Source: Candidatus Flexicrinis proximus (GTDB lineage Bacteria; Chloroflexota; Anaerolineae; Aggregatilineales; Phototrophicaceae). From it: a stretch of 37,622 bases of DNA. Positions 1-8,478 of this stretch are shown here, in pieces; position 1 is the first letter of the stretch, and every line of letters starts with the position of its first letter. Under the pieces are notes generated by a model. That model saw only the letters and a program-made list of their open reading frames with translations, was not told the DNA's origin and did not search any database. The translations under genes and the position numbers were made by a program. Where the stretch lies: contig JADJQF010000014.1 in the NCBI GenBank assembly GCA_016712885.1, positions 1 to 37,622 on the forward strand, read 5' to 3'.

Positions 1-620
1 AAATCGTCTTTCGAGTAATCGATCACATGGTCAGCATGAATCGAGCGCATCCGCCCACATTCTCGTGCTGCACACCGCCGTGACTTTGCCCCAAATGCTT
101 TGGCAATCCCTACCGCAAATGTACCTACACCGCCCGATGCGCCATTAATCAGCACCTTTTGCCCCGGCTGAATCTGTACTCTGCTTTGAAGACCCTGCAA
201 GGCGGTAACTGCCGCAACGGGGACGGCTGCGGCTTCCTCGAACGGATATATTGGCGGGTTTCAACACCAGTGCGCTCTCATTCGCACATACATATTCGGC
301 AAATGTACCCGCCACACGCGCTTAAGTCCCCGAATACCTCATCACCGGGGTGAAACTGGGTGACGTTCTGCCCACGCCGCTACTCGCCCCGCAACATCGG
401 CTCCAAGAAAGCTGTTCTTGGGTTTGTGAGAGCCCACACGCCAGGCGGAACAACCAGGGTGTGCCTCTCAAACAATGCCAGTCAGCGGCATTCACGGATG
501 CAGCATGGACCTCGATGAGCACTTCATCGTCCTTCGGGTCGGTTTCTCGACCTCATTGAATTGAATGACATCCGGTGATCCGTACTGTGTGCAGATGATT
601 GCCTTCATGGTGTTGTTCAT
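1..620 (-). pseudogene. Frameshifted MDR-family NAD(P)-dependent alcohol dehydrogenase / quinone oxidoreductase, 3' end cut by the window
   Basis: Read on the minus strand, the pieces follow the zinc-independent MDR pattern. The start reads MNNTMKAIICTQYGS, and is followed in another frame by VLIEVHAASVNAADWHCLRG. Further frames give the GADVAGR segment, the AAAVPVAAVTALQGL segment and the nucleotide-binding GASGGVGTFAVGIAKA. The ATG at 620 has AAGGA eight bases upstream, which decides the start. At least four frame changes are needed; one is a missing C in ACC(C)CGAAGG near 545. The family catalyses NAD(P)H-dependent reduction of carbonyls or quinones in the cytoplasm; the substrate here is unknown. 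The indels are of the same kind as in the next genes, so sequencing error is as likely as true decay. Confidence 0.75.
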
Positions 621-677
621 TTCGTTAATCCTTCTATTGGAGTGCTACAGGGCGTCTGACTGTCTTCGGCTTCGCGT

Positions 678-892
678 TTAATGACTCTGCACAGGGGAGT
701 CGTCGGCTTGAGAAAAGGCGAGTAGCTGTAGATTCAGGCCATGTATACGGTTTAGTAGCCCCAACAGCGCGGCTTGATCAGAAGCTGCCACTCAGAACTG
801 TTTCCTCATTTGCCTGATTGGATACGACCAGACCGTCGAGCCAGTCTGACCAGTCCGCCTTCAAACTTCCTTTGATCCTGACTTCCGTTCAT
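678..892 (-). pseudogene. Small conserved protein of unknown function (W..W..GL / DQAALLGLL family), frameshifted
   Basis: No single frame is open, but three frames joined read MNGSQDQRKFEGG, then DWSDWLDGLVVSNQANEE and TVLSGS, then DQAALLGLLNRIHGLNLQLL, and end at TAA 678-680. I recall the W-x-x-W-[FL]-[DE]-G-L start and the DQAAL-x-GLL-x-x-[IV] end from short (about 70-100 aa) proteins of Chloroflexota and Actinomycetota whose role is unknown. The ATG at 892 has GAGGA before it and overlaps the stop of the upstream gene as ATGA, suggesting coupling. An in-frame ATG at 937 is an alternative start. Two one-base shifts are needed, near 850 and 790. Confidence 0.45.
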
Positions 893-1207
893 GGGGTCTT
901 CCTCATTCGACAGGGTGTAGTTTCGACAGTGAGCCATCCCAAAGCCTTCACGGAGTCATTCAACAGGGATCTGGGTTGCGCTAGACTGCCCGCATGCGCC
1001 AGACGACGCGGGCGTAGAGTCAGGACGGCGCGCGCCATCGCCCAGCCAATGCGCTGTCGCAGCGCGATCACGATAAACGCATCGGGAGCGAACAGGGCAA
1101 CTGTTTCCATGGACGCATGGAACTGTGCTGGCAGGCGAGACCATGCACAATATGCCGATGGAGATCAGGACGCCTAGAAGTGCATAGGTACTTTTCGTGA
1201 TGGGCAT
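889..1207 (-). pseudogene. Small membrane protein of unknown function, frameshifted
   Basis: The ATG at 1207 is preceded by GAGGCC and gives MPITKSTYALLGVLISIGIL, a probable membrane segment. The reading then has to move to another frame for METVALFAPDAFIVIALRQ and RIGWAMARAV, also hydrophobic, which runs to the TGA at 889. In the first frame the ORF instead ends at 956. The gene starts 68 bases downstream of the first copy of the GGGGTAGTGTCATACCC motif, so it is a plausible target of the nearby LAL regulator. I do not recognise the family. Confidence 0.35.
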
Positions 1208-1274
1208 GTTGGCCTCATGAGTTGATCCAGGCGGATCAGTTCAGTTGTGACTATCCCCAGAGTAGTGGGTGAAA

Positions 1275-1304
1275 TGGGGTAGTGTCATACCCATATCGGG
1301 TGTT
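1275..1304. promoter_or_regulatory. Putative operator, copy 1
   Basis: The block TGGGGTAGTGTCATACCC followed by ATATCGGGTG is nearly identical to the block at 3203-3231. GGGGTA (1276-1281) and TACCC (1288-1292) form an inverted pair, and a further GGGT lies ten bases on. It sits 68 bases before the membrane-protein start at 1207 and overlaps the 3' end of the acetyltransferase reading frame. Binding by the neighbouring LAL regulator is inference. Confidence 0.5.
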
Positions 1305-1960
1305 GTTGTGGGGATGAGCGAATTTCAACCGCACACGAACAGCTGTCGGGATCGCGCTGACAGGTGCAGACGACTTGCGTAACACAACGCCAACATGGGC
1401 TTAAGCCGCTCTCAATCATCGGGATACCCAGCAGCGCTGCGCCAATGCGCGCACGTTCGGACTGGTCAAATGGAATCAGTCCCAGACTGTTATCACGCTG
1501 GAACGAAAGCTGCCCGACTGCCTGGAAACCCGCCCTCTGCATTCCCGTGCCTGATGGAAGATTCTCAGGGGCATGGATAATCCAGAAGCGTTCCGCCCCT
1601 TCCGCCCATTCCGCCTGCACAATCGCTTGGAGTAAGCGCGGATACAGCCCCCTTCCCTTGCCAATCGGGCAGCGTTGCGAAGTCCCACAGGTAGCGCGTA
1701 TCCTCTGTTATCGAGAAGAGAAGGCTAAGTTCGCCGATGGAGGCTTCGCGTGTCGCCACCAGCCATATGTCACGGGCTGGCCATCCAGATAGCCGACATA
1801 CGGTCGATGTCCCGCCTGCCGCCGCTGTTCTACTTCCGCGACCGTAATACGGATTGATGGTTGCCAGTTGTGCGTCATCCGCTGCCAACGCCACATGAAA
1901 GTTCCCTAAGGGGCTTAAATCTATCAATGGATCAGAAGCCCACCATGTTGCCAGTGCCAT
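1285..1960 (-). pseudogene. GNAT-family N-acetyltransferase, frameshifted
   Basis: The start at 1960 has GAGGTG five bases before the ATG and reads MALATWWASDPLIDLSPLGN. Later pieces in shifted frames give RITVAEVEQRRQAGHRPYVG with YLDGQPVTYGW, then GELSLLFSITEDTRYLWDF, then ATLPDWQGKG. The last is the GNAT acetyl-CoA loop (Q-x-x-G-x-G/A type) and is followed by ERFWIIHAPENLPS. The tail is cysteine-rich (SPCWRC, CTC, CSC), which is unusual for the core GNAT fold and could bind metal. The family transfers an acetyl group from acetyl-CoA to an amine; the substrate is unknown. At least three frame changes are present, so it is broken as written. Confidence 0.7.
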
Positions 1961-2085
1961 TTGTTCACCTCATTCGCTATGCAAGTCATCGTAATGGGCT
2001 GTCGGTTGCCTACTCGGCAGGGGACAATTCATGTGTAAGGCAAAGCACGAATACCCTTACCCTACACATGGCGTGTTCCATTCGT

Positions 2086-3139
2086 TTAGCGAACCTGCAA
2101 GACCATGCTCTCGATTGCCGCGGCTGCGATGTGTGGGTACTGAACATGGATCGCATGTCCGCTGTTCTCGACAACGATCTGCCGACTATTGGAGGACAAT
2201 TGAAGTAGCTCGACCTGCATTTCCGGCCAGCCTTGATAATCGTTGAGGCCGGCCGTCAGAACGATAAGCGGCAAATCGCCGAACGTCTTGACTGCGTCCG
2301 CTTGAGCCATACTCTGCTGCATGCTCGCTCCTTCGTCGGCCCACGCCTGGACATTTCGCGGCGTGACCGTGAACGCAGCGTACGCGCCCTGTACGTCCGG
2401 AGATACTTCCTGAACAATTCCGAGCGGCCCCGCCAGGTGCGCACGACGCCGATACGGGCCAGCAAGAAGGGCAGCCTGATACTGTTGGGTTGCGAGGCAG
2501 TCTGAGGCGCGATGTCTTGAGTGGGTTCTACCATCTGTCTCGGGCTCATCGAGGTCGACCAGAACGACTCCGCTGACGCCCGCCGGATACTTATCGGCAA
2601 ACACGCGCACAGGCAAGCCGCCGAGCGAATGGCCGACCAGCACATAGGGCCTGTAATATGGGGCTCGCTCAAGGAGCGTGTGTAATTCTGTGGCGAACTG
2701 CTCGGCGTTGCGCGGCAGCAGGCCGGACTCGCTGTAGCCCATGCCTGCTCGGTCATAGGTACAGACCCGCGTCGTGTTTGACAGCTCGGCTTGAACCTGG
2801 CTCCACCCAAGAGACCAATCTCCCCATCCGGCGTCAATTACGACGGTCGGGCTGCCAATGCCGGTACAGTTGATGTGCAGCCGATAGCCGCCCACGTCTA
2901 CCATTTGACCGAGAGGGGATAGGCTCGTATATCGGCATCTTCTGCCACAGTCTCGTATACTGTTCCTGCAAAATCAATCCCCGACCACAGCGGCGATCAT
3001 ACCTAGCCGGCGCAGAAATCCGCGCTTCTTGGGTAGAGATTGAGGCGCTTCTGCCAAAAGCGATTTGATCGGCGCGGGTATGGGTTTCACTCCCCTTGGC
3101 GGCATCGAACTGTGAAGCAGGGATTGGATTGACCGACAT
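2086..3139 (-). pseudogene. Alpha/beta hydrolase with N-terminal membrane anchor, frameshifted at its N-terminus
   Basis: From 2904 the frame is open and reads MVDVGGYRLHINCTG, YDRAGMGYSESG, the nucleophile elbow VGHSLGG, and a late SGHAIH that should carry the catalytic histidine. Upstream pieces in two other frames give SLPKKRGFLRRLGMIAAVV (anchor) and AGTVYETVAEDADIRAYP, a common linker of this family. ATG 3139 has a strong AGGAGG seven bases away, so I take it as the true start. Within 2440-2500 a neighbouring frame gives the better family match FLLARIGVVR, so a compensating pair of indels is likely there. The protein is probably a serine hydrolase at the outer face of the membrane. It follows the LAL gene directly and has an operator-like motif 65 bp before its start. 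Confidence 0.75.
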
Positions 3140-3202
3140 AATAGATCCTCCTGAGAACTGACAACCAGACGGGTTGAGTAATCTCCAGGGTATCTGCCGG
3201 CG

Positions 3203-3231
3203 TGGGGTAGTGTCATACCCCATGTAGGGTA
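3203..3231. promoter_or_regulatory. Putative operator, copy 2
   Basis: TGGGGTAGTGTCATACCCC is followed by ATGTAGGGTA. GGGGTA (3204-3209) and TACCCC (3216-3221) are inverted repeats with a six-base spacer, and ATACCC with GGGTAT forms a second, overlapping inverted pair. The block lies between the LAL gene's stop (3235) and the hydrolase start (3139), 65 bases before that start. The spacing is almost the same as for copy 1. Confidence 0.55.
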
Positions 3232-3234
3232 TGT

Positions 3235-5911
3235 TTAAAGTAGATGATTCGCTTCAGCGTGTTTGATGGCTTCCCAGCGGCTGTGCACATCAAGCTTGCT
3301 GTAAATGTTCTTGATGTGCTTGCGTGCCGTGTCCACAGCGATCACGAGCCGCTCGGCGATCTCATTGCTTTCCAGCCCATCCGCAAGCAGGCGCAACACT
3401 TCCAGTTCCCGCATACTGGGTGCGTCGGCAATGTGCCCTCCTGTGCGTCGGGCCGGTACGGGAGTATGGCTGCGTTTTCCCATCGTCGTGAGCAGCCGAG
3501 TGGCATATCCGGATGAGATGGGCCGCGCAAGTTGCCCTTTGCGCTGCATGTCGAGAATTCTCTCCAACAACAGCGCGATGGCGTGTCCTTCATCGGCAAA
3601 GACACGCACTGGCATTTCCGGTTCAGCAAGCGACAATGCACGCGCCAATGAGTGCACCGCACGTGGGCTGTCATTACCGGCATGGAATGCAGAGCCTGCA
3701 CGATGAGTGCGCGTATCAGGCTGCCATGACGTCTGCTGGTTTCGGCCCGCTCGACCATGCGCTCCAAGAGATAGAGCGCCTTATCCACTCTATTCCCGCG
3801 AGCGATATAGTACCGTGAGAGCATGAGATAATACTCTTCGCGGTGATACCCGAATTCATCATCCAGGTCCAGCGTGTTCTCGGCCGCCCAGGCCTCGACT
3901 GCATCAAGTTTGCCCTGCTCAAGCCAGCGGCGTACCCGCGCGACGGAAAGAAAAGTCGAGCGCCCCTGCAGCCTGCTCATCCGTTCCAGCTGCTCTGCAA
4001 GCTGCCAGTACTGCCCCGCGCTTTCTGTATCTCCCTGAAGGGTTCTGAGGCGCGACAGCGCGACACGCCCGCAGCAGCAGCATTGGGAAGCTTTCGGGGT
4101 TCATCTGCTCAACGCTTTGCTGCAAATACTGTGCTGCCGCGTCAAGCTCGTGACGCTCCATACTAATCTCGCCCTGCAGCAGCGCGATATATCCGCTCGT
4201 CGGGAAGCGCTGCAGCCCGGTATGTGTACGGCCTGCTCGAGCTGCTGGCAGGTCGATTCGGCGGCGCGCAGCGCCAGCTGCGTCGTTTGCAGCGAAGACA
4301 GATGCCAGAATGCCGACACCATGGCGAAGGCGCTGCCGATTTCCTGACTCAACTCCATCGCGTACGAAAGGACTTTTCCCGCCTCCTGAACCTCGCCAAT
4401 ATAGGCACAGGTCACGCCCAGGTTTATCGCCGCCATGCAGCGCCAGCTAACGGATTCTTCCGGCAGCAGGTCGAGGGCCTGTCGAGATAACCGGAGCGTC
4501 TCGGAAACTGATGGCGCACACCGGTAAGAGTGCTGTGAACCGCAGCGAGCATCCCGGTTATCAGCGGGTCGGGGCTGCCGATAGAATGAGTCAGGGCATT
4601 GTTGGCGTCCCGGATGCGCTGTTCGGCAGCGTTGATCTGGTTTGTCAGATAAAGGACCCAAGCATGATAAATACATAGGCGGGGATAAATCCGGATGACG
4701 TTTTCAGGTAAAGCAGTCAACCAGCCGAGCAGCGTATTGTGTTCGGCGCGACGCCAGATGAGCAGCTCCGCGATACTCTGTACCAATCCCGCTGCCCGTT
4801 GATTGTCTTTGGCTGCGAGTGCATGGCTGATGGCTTCGACTGGAGTCCGTTCTGTTCGAACCAGTGCGATGCCCGTTGGTGCAGTTCTCTCACGCGATCT
4901 GGATACTTCAGCCCCAGACGGTGATGCAAAAAGTCAGCAAACAAGCGGTGATACCGATACCATTGACGTTTTTCATCGAGCGCGACGATGAAAAAGTGGT
5001 TACGCTCCAGATGATCTAATACAGTACGGCTTTCCATAGAACCAACGACCGCGTCACAGAGTTCCGCATTCAGACGCTCAAGGACGCATGTCTGCAATAA
5101 GAACTGCTGCATCTCGGCGGACTGCCGATCGAGAATTTCATCCCCAGATAGTCCAGCACGTAGCGATGATCCCCAGCGAACGAGGCTATAAACTCGGCGG
5201 CGTTACGTTTCCCCTGCAATGCTAATCCCGCCATTTGCAGACCGGCAATCCAACCTTCGACACGCGTATCGAGCGCTGCTATCTCCTCTGTAGTGAGGAC
5301 CAGTCCCATGACATCTGAAAAAGAAGGTTATGATCTGCGGCGGCGAGAAGCGCAGATCGACGCTGCGTAATTCAAGCAGCTGGCCGCGGACACGCATCCG
5401 TGCGACAGGTAAGGGGGGATCGGAACGTGTAGTCATAATGAGCCGCAGCTGGGGAGGCATATGCTCAACGAGAAAAGCTACCCCGTCATGGATGGCAGGA
5501 GTCTCAACGACATGATAGTCGTCGAGCACGATCGTCAGCAAATCAGGCAGACTTGAAAGCTCATTGATTAGCGTGGATATGATCGTTTCGATCGGTAAAG
5601 GTTGGGGTTCGTGTAAGAGCGTAAGCGTTTTCTCACCGATTTGAGGGAACGCAGTCTGGATCGCTGCGACGACATAATCCCAAAACCGTATGGGTTCATT
5701 GTCACCCGCATCAATCGAAAACCAGACCACCTTCAGTTCGCTCTGTGCGATCCACTCACTCCAACAGCGTCGTTTTGCCGTAGCCTGCCGACGCAACAAT
5801 CAGGGCAAGTTTGTGCTCTTGGAGTTTGTCCAGCTTCTGAACAAGGTCTACCCGCTGCACATGCGAAGGACGGAGAGGCGGGATACTGAGTTTTGTATTG
5901 AGCAACAACAT
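3235..5911 (-). pseudogene. MalT-like large LuxR-family (LAL) transcriptional regulator, with about eight frameshifts
   Basis: The N-terminus reads MLLLNTKLSIPPLRPSHVQR and leads to the Walker A ASAGYGKTT. After a shift come the Walker B VLDDYHVV and the conserved TRSDPPLPVARMRVRGQLLE. The ATPase end follows (RVEGWIAGLQMAGLAL), then YRYHRLFADFLHHRL, a helical repeat region, and a C-terminal LuxR helix-turn-helix (LEVLRLLADGLESNEIAERL ending in HAEANHLL). The span fits about 890 aa, the usual length for LAL proteins. Such proteins are ATP-dependent, inducer-sensing activators. The pieces lie in order and almost touch, and I noticed no stop inside a piece that needs a substitution to explain it. 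I chose ATG 5911 (GAGG upstream) over 5944 because the family begins with M-x-x-x-x-TK-L-x-x-P. Confidence 0.85.
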
Positions 5912-6319
5912 CAGACTGCCTCTGCCTTCGACACAAATCCACATCGTTGATCACGATAATAGCACAGAGCCTCTGAGACAATGTTTCGTCCCTGTCGGGT
6001 TCTCTACCACTCACCCCGTAACCTTCCCCCACCTGCTATGTGTGTCACCTGTGCTGCTTCTGTGCTGGTGTTGCCCCGCCTAAATGAGTGTTCCGAAATT
6101 TATGTGAGGCGCGATCGGCGGCACAAGCGAAGCGGGTGACACTATGCTAATGTCAGCTATGGATAAGCCGCCTGTTCTTGGAGGTGCTGCCTCCAAACCT
6201 TCGCAAGGGGTTTGCCCCCGACCCTCTATGCGATTTTGAGCAGTTTTGCCGCTCAAATTCGCCAATATGAGGGGTGCAGGAGAGCCATCTTCTGCCGGGG
6301 GTCGGTAGGCCCCGGAAAG
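5912..6319. repeat. Hairpin-rich intergenic spacer
   Basis: I see no gene in this 400-base stretch. It holds a run of simple inverted repeats: GGAGG/CCTCC at 6180-6194, GGGG/CCCC at 6207-6218, TTTGAGC/GCTCAAA at 6235-6257 and CCGGGG/CCCCGG at 6295-6315. The last lies just after the transposase relic's stop and could act as its terminator. Strings of short G/C hairpins of this kind are common between Chloroflexota genes. Confidence 0.5.
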
Positions 6320-6880
6320 TTAACCATAACTGACGTTAAGTAGGGCGAGAAGCGAGGCATGGAGTTTGAGAAACAGGCCGAGATTGGCACGAGCGTGCAG
6401 GGGCTGGCCCTCATGTTCTCAAGCTGACTGTAGACGGTTTCGATCTCAGGGCGAAACTAGCGCAGCAGTGCCTGGTGTTCCGGCATATCCCGGATCATGT
6501 TGTTGCGGCGCTTGGGCAGCAACAAGAGCTTGCCGTAATAGTCGGATCGCGTCTCGTCCAGATCGCTGTTGTAGGCGTTGTCCCCGAGCACCAGCCCGCC
6601 TTCGGGAAGCTCCGCCGTCAGCCACGGGATGCTGGTCAGGTCGTGACATGTAGCGGGCATGACTCGAAGGCGACCGGTTGCCTGGCGGCACTGCACACCA
6701 GATGCAACAGCCGTCCGCAGAACAGCTCGTCTCTCGACACGCGGCGGCCAAAATGGCTTTTCCTCTGTACCTTCCGGCAGCGCTGACTGTCGCGCGTGGG
6801 TCGTCCCGACGATTCATCGCGTTCAGCAGGTCATCCGAAACGAGACAAGCGGTTACAATAACCGTCTCGTCTATGCGGTG
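6320..6880 (-). pseudogene. Degenerate IS982-like transposase
   Basis: The 5' part reads DETVIVTACLVSDDLL and NAMNRRDDPRA. After an apparent internal deletion it resumes in other frames as RKVQRKSHFGRRVSRDELF, then LPEGGLVLGDNAYNSD (a DDE-type acidic motif) and LLLLPKRRNN. A premature TAG (6457-6459) sits where homologues have a glutamine-like codon. It is followed by FRPEIETVYSQLENM and, after a further shift, ARANLGLFLKLHASLLALLN ending at TAA 6320-6322. The substitution stop and the missing middle show true decay rather than reading error. Assignment to IS982 rather than another DDE family rests on recalled patterns and is moderate. Confidence 0.65.
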
Positions 6881-7152
6881 TGATCGCCCAATGAAGGTAG
6901 GGGTACTTCCATTCCAGCGTCTCTCGCGTGGACGACTTCAACTAGCAATCAAGGTCTATCGCCATAAGGCGAAGAATCTTCAGATGTCGTGAGGCAATTG
7001 GCCGTACTCACTACTCTCCGAGCCAAAGCCGTTGGAGTGCAGATAGCAGTCGGACCTGTTGCTCTAGTGGGCGATGAGCAGGCAAAGTGAACAAGAGAAC
7101 CCAAGTAAGGGGTCGGCTGTAATCAGTTCGCCTTTCACGTTATACGGAACGA

Positions 7153-7542
7153 TTAGGGCGTCTCCCAGACTGCCTCGCCGTTCAGTATACGTTCAAGCTG
7201 GTGCGGGAATTTATCTGAATCGAGGGGCTTCCCTAAGAAGCCGTCGAACCCTTGCCGATGCGCGACGTTGATCTCACTGACGTGTACCGTATATGCGACC
7301 ACTGGAACCGATTGAAAGCGCGAGTCGGCTTTCAACTGCTTCAGCAGTTTGTACCCATCAATCCCCGGCATCTCAATGTCGAGAAAGATAACCGAGACAT
7401 TGTCGACCTGCTTCAGAGCTTCGCTTATGTTACTGGGGTCGGTCACCCGTATACTGCTTAGTCCTTCGCTTGACAACAGCCGCGCCAAAACGCTTAGGTT
7501 CTTCGGGTTGTCGTCAATGATGATCGCCTGTGCATGACTCAT
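7153..7542 (-). CDS. Stand-alone response regulator receiver protein (third of three)
   Basis: This 129-aa protein is a single receiver domain. It has the acidic pair IIIDDNPKN at the N-terminus, the phosphoacceptor region VIFLDIEMPG, the switch threonine in VVAYTV and the lysine in GFLGKPLD. There is no output domain, so it probably passes phosphate on or acts by protein contact. ATG 7542 has AGGAG seven bases upstream; the longer ORF start at 7638 lacks one. It ends with ILNGEAVWETP, a tail shared with the two receivers before it. It is the last gene of the signalling operon. Confidence 0.9.
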   Translation of the reverse strand: MSHAQAIIIDDNPKNLSVLARLLSSEGLSSIRVTDPSNISEALKQVDNVSVIFLDIEMPGIDGYKLLKQLKADSRFQSVPVVAYTVHVSEINVAHRQGFDGFLGKPLDSDKFPHQLERILNGEAVWETP

Positions 7543-7585
7543 GGTATCTCCTGAACAATACGAAATTGCCCTACATCGGTGCTGC

Positions 7586-8040
7586 TCAAACGTGGTTAGA
7601 TTCTTTGCCTTTCGACTCTTCGCCGCCGTAGCGCTCACCTAAGTACCAAACGCTCTCACCTTGGAGAAGCCGGACGAGCTGATCTTCGAAGAGTGCCTCC
7701 GCAATTGGCTTTGCGATGAATCCGTTGAAGCCCATCGTGCGGCATTTCGGCACAACGACTGCAGGCTCGGAGGCGGAAACGGCGACGATAGGGACGTGAG
7801 CATACTCTGGCAGCTTCCGGGTCTCCTCAAAATCTCGAAGCCGGAAGTATATCGACCCAAGTTGAGGTCGAGGATGATCAGATCCGGCACAAATTTGGTG
7901 AGTTGGAGCAGCATACTGTCACCCCGGCGGTCGAAGTCAACGACAGCACCGGCGCGCCGCAGTATCATCTGGTAGATAATTCGGTTGTGGGGATTGTCCT
8001 CGACGATAAAGATTCGTTTATCCGTCAGTTGCTCATGCAT
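7586..8040 (-). CDS. Stand-alone response regulator receiver protein (second of three), frameshifted
   Basis: The start reads MHEQLTDKRIFIVEDNPHNR and continues to the phosphoacceptor LIILDLNLG and TSGFEI. The frame then changes, and the other frame gives LRDFEETRKLPEYAHVPIVA, VSASEPAVV, GFNGFIAKPI and VRLLQGESVWYLGERY, stopping at TGA 7586-7588. Joining GFEI to LRDFEE needs ten extra bases. The sequence reads CTTCGAGATTTTG where two tandem copies of CTTCGAGATT would restore the frame, so one repeat copy may have been lost by slippage or assembly collapse. If the shift is real, the switch and lysine parts are lost. The gene starts 12 bases after the first receiver. Confidence 0.85.
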
Positions 8041-8052
8041 GATGGTTTCCGA

Positions 8053-8463
8053 TCAAAACGTAATTAGCCAGACTTCTTCACCCCGTAAGATCGAGGCAAG
8101 GTTGTTGGGAAACGAATCGATATCGATTGGCTTTGAGAGACAACCATCAAATCCGGACTCGCGAAGGCGGGCGACTTCTTCATTCATCACACTTGCGGTG
8201 AGCGCAACAACAATCGTCTTGGCGAACTTTTTGGATTGACGCAACATCTCAAGCATCTCAAAACCGCTGTATGGCTTAACGTGAATATCCAGGAAGACCA
8301 CATCCGGGGTCGGGTCAAGCGACTCGGCACGCACGAGGAAATCAACGCTGTCTTCGAAGATAGTCACGTTTGGTAATTTCATGCTGTTTACCAACAACAT
8401 CTTCATGACGCGCCGACTTTTGGCCTCGTCTTCGACATACAGGACACAGGGTTGAGTTAACAT
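8053..8463 (-). CDS. Stand-alone response regulator receiver protein (first of three)
   Basis: The 136-aa protein is intact: VLYVEDEAKS, VVFLDIHVKPYSG with the phosphoacceptor Asp, VVALTAS and CLSKPIDID. It ends with ILRGEEVWLITF. ATG 8463 has AGAGGA about seven bases upstream. It begins 15 bases after the probable end of the histidine kinase and belongs to the same transcript. Like its two neighbours it lacks a DNA-binding or enzyme output domain. The three share the L-x-GE-x-VW tail, so they look like tandem duplicates. Confidence 0.92.
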   Translation of the reverse strand: MLTQPCVLYVEDEAKSRRVMKMLLVNSMKLPNVTIFEDSVDFLVRAESLDPTPDVVFLDIHVKPYSGFEMLEMLRQSKKFAKTIVVALTASVMNEEVARLRESGFDGCLSKPIDIDSFPNNLASILRGEEVWLITF

Positions 8464-8478
8464 TGTGACTATCCTCTC

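Noticed and set aside
3235..5911. True MalT maltose regulator
   Set aside because: The domain layout matches the broad LAL class, and no maltose genes are present, so a specific MalT role is not supported.
6080..6265. Short minus-strand open frame in the hairpin spacer
   Set aside because: It is made of the inverted repeats, has no ribosome site and resembles no protein.
7586..8040. Programmed ribosomal frameshifting in the middle receiver
   Set aside because: No slippery heptamer or following structure is evident, and a missing repeat copy explains the shift better.
8342..8463. Long C-terminal overlap of the histidine kinase with the first receiver gene
   Set aside because: A 122-base overlap is improbable, and one shift in the A-run near 8500 gives a clean stop at 8479, 15 bases before the next start.
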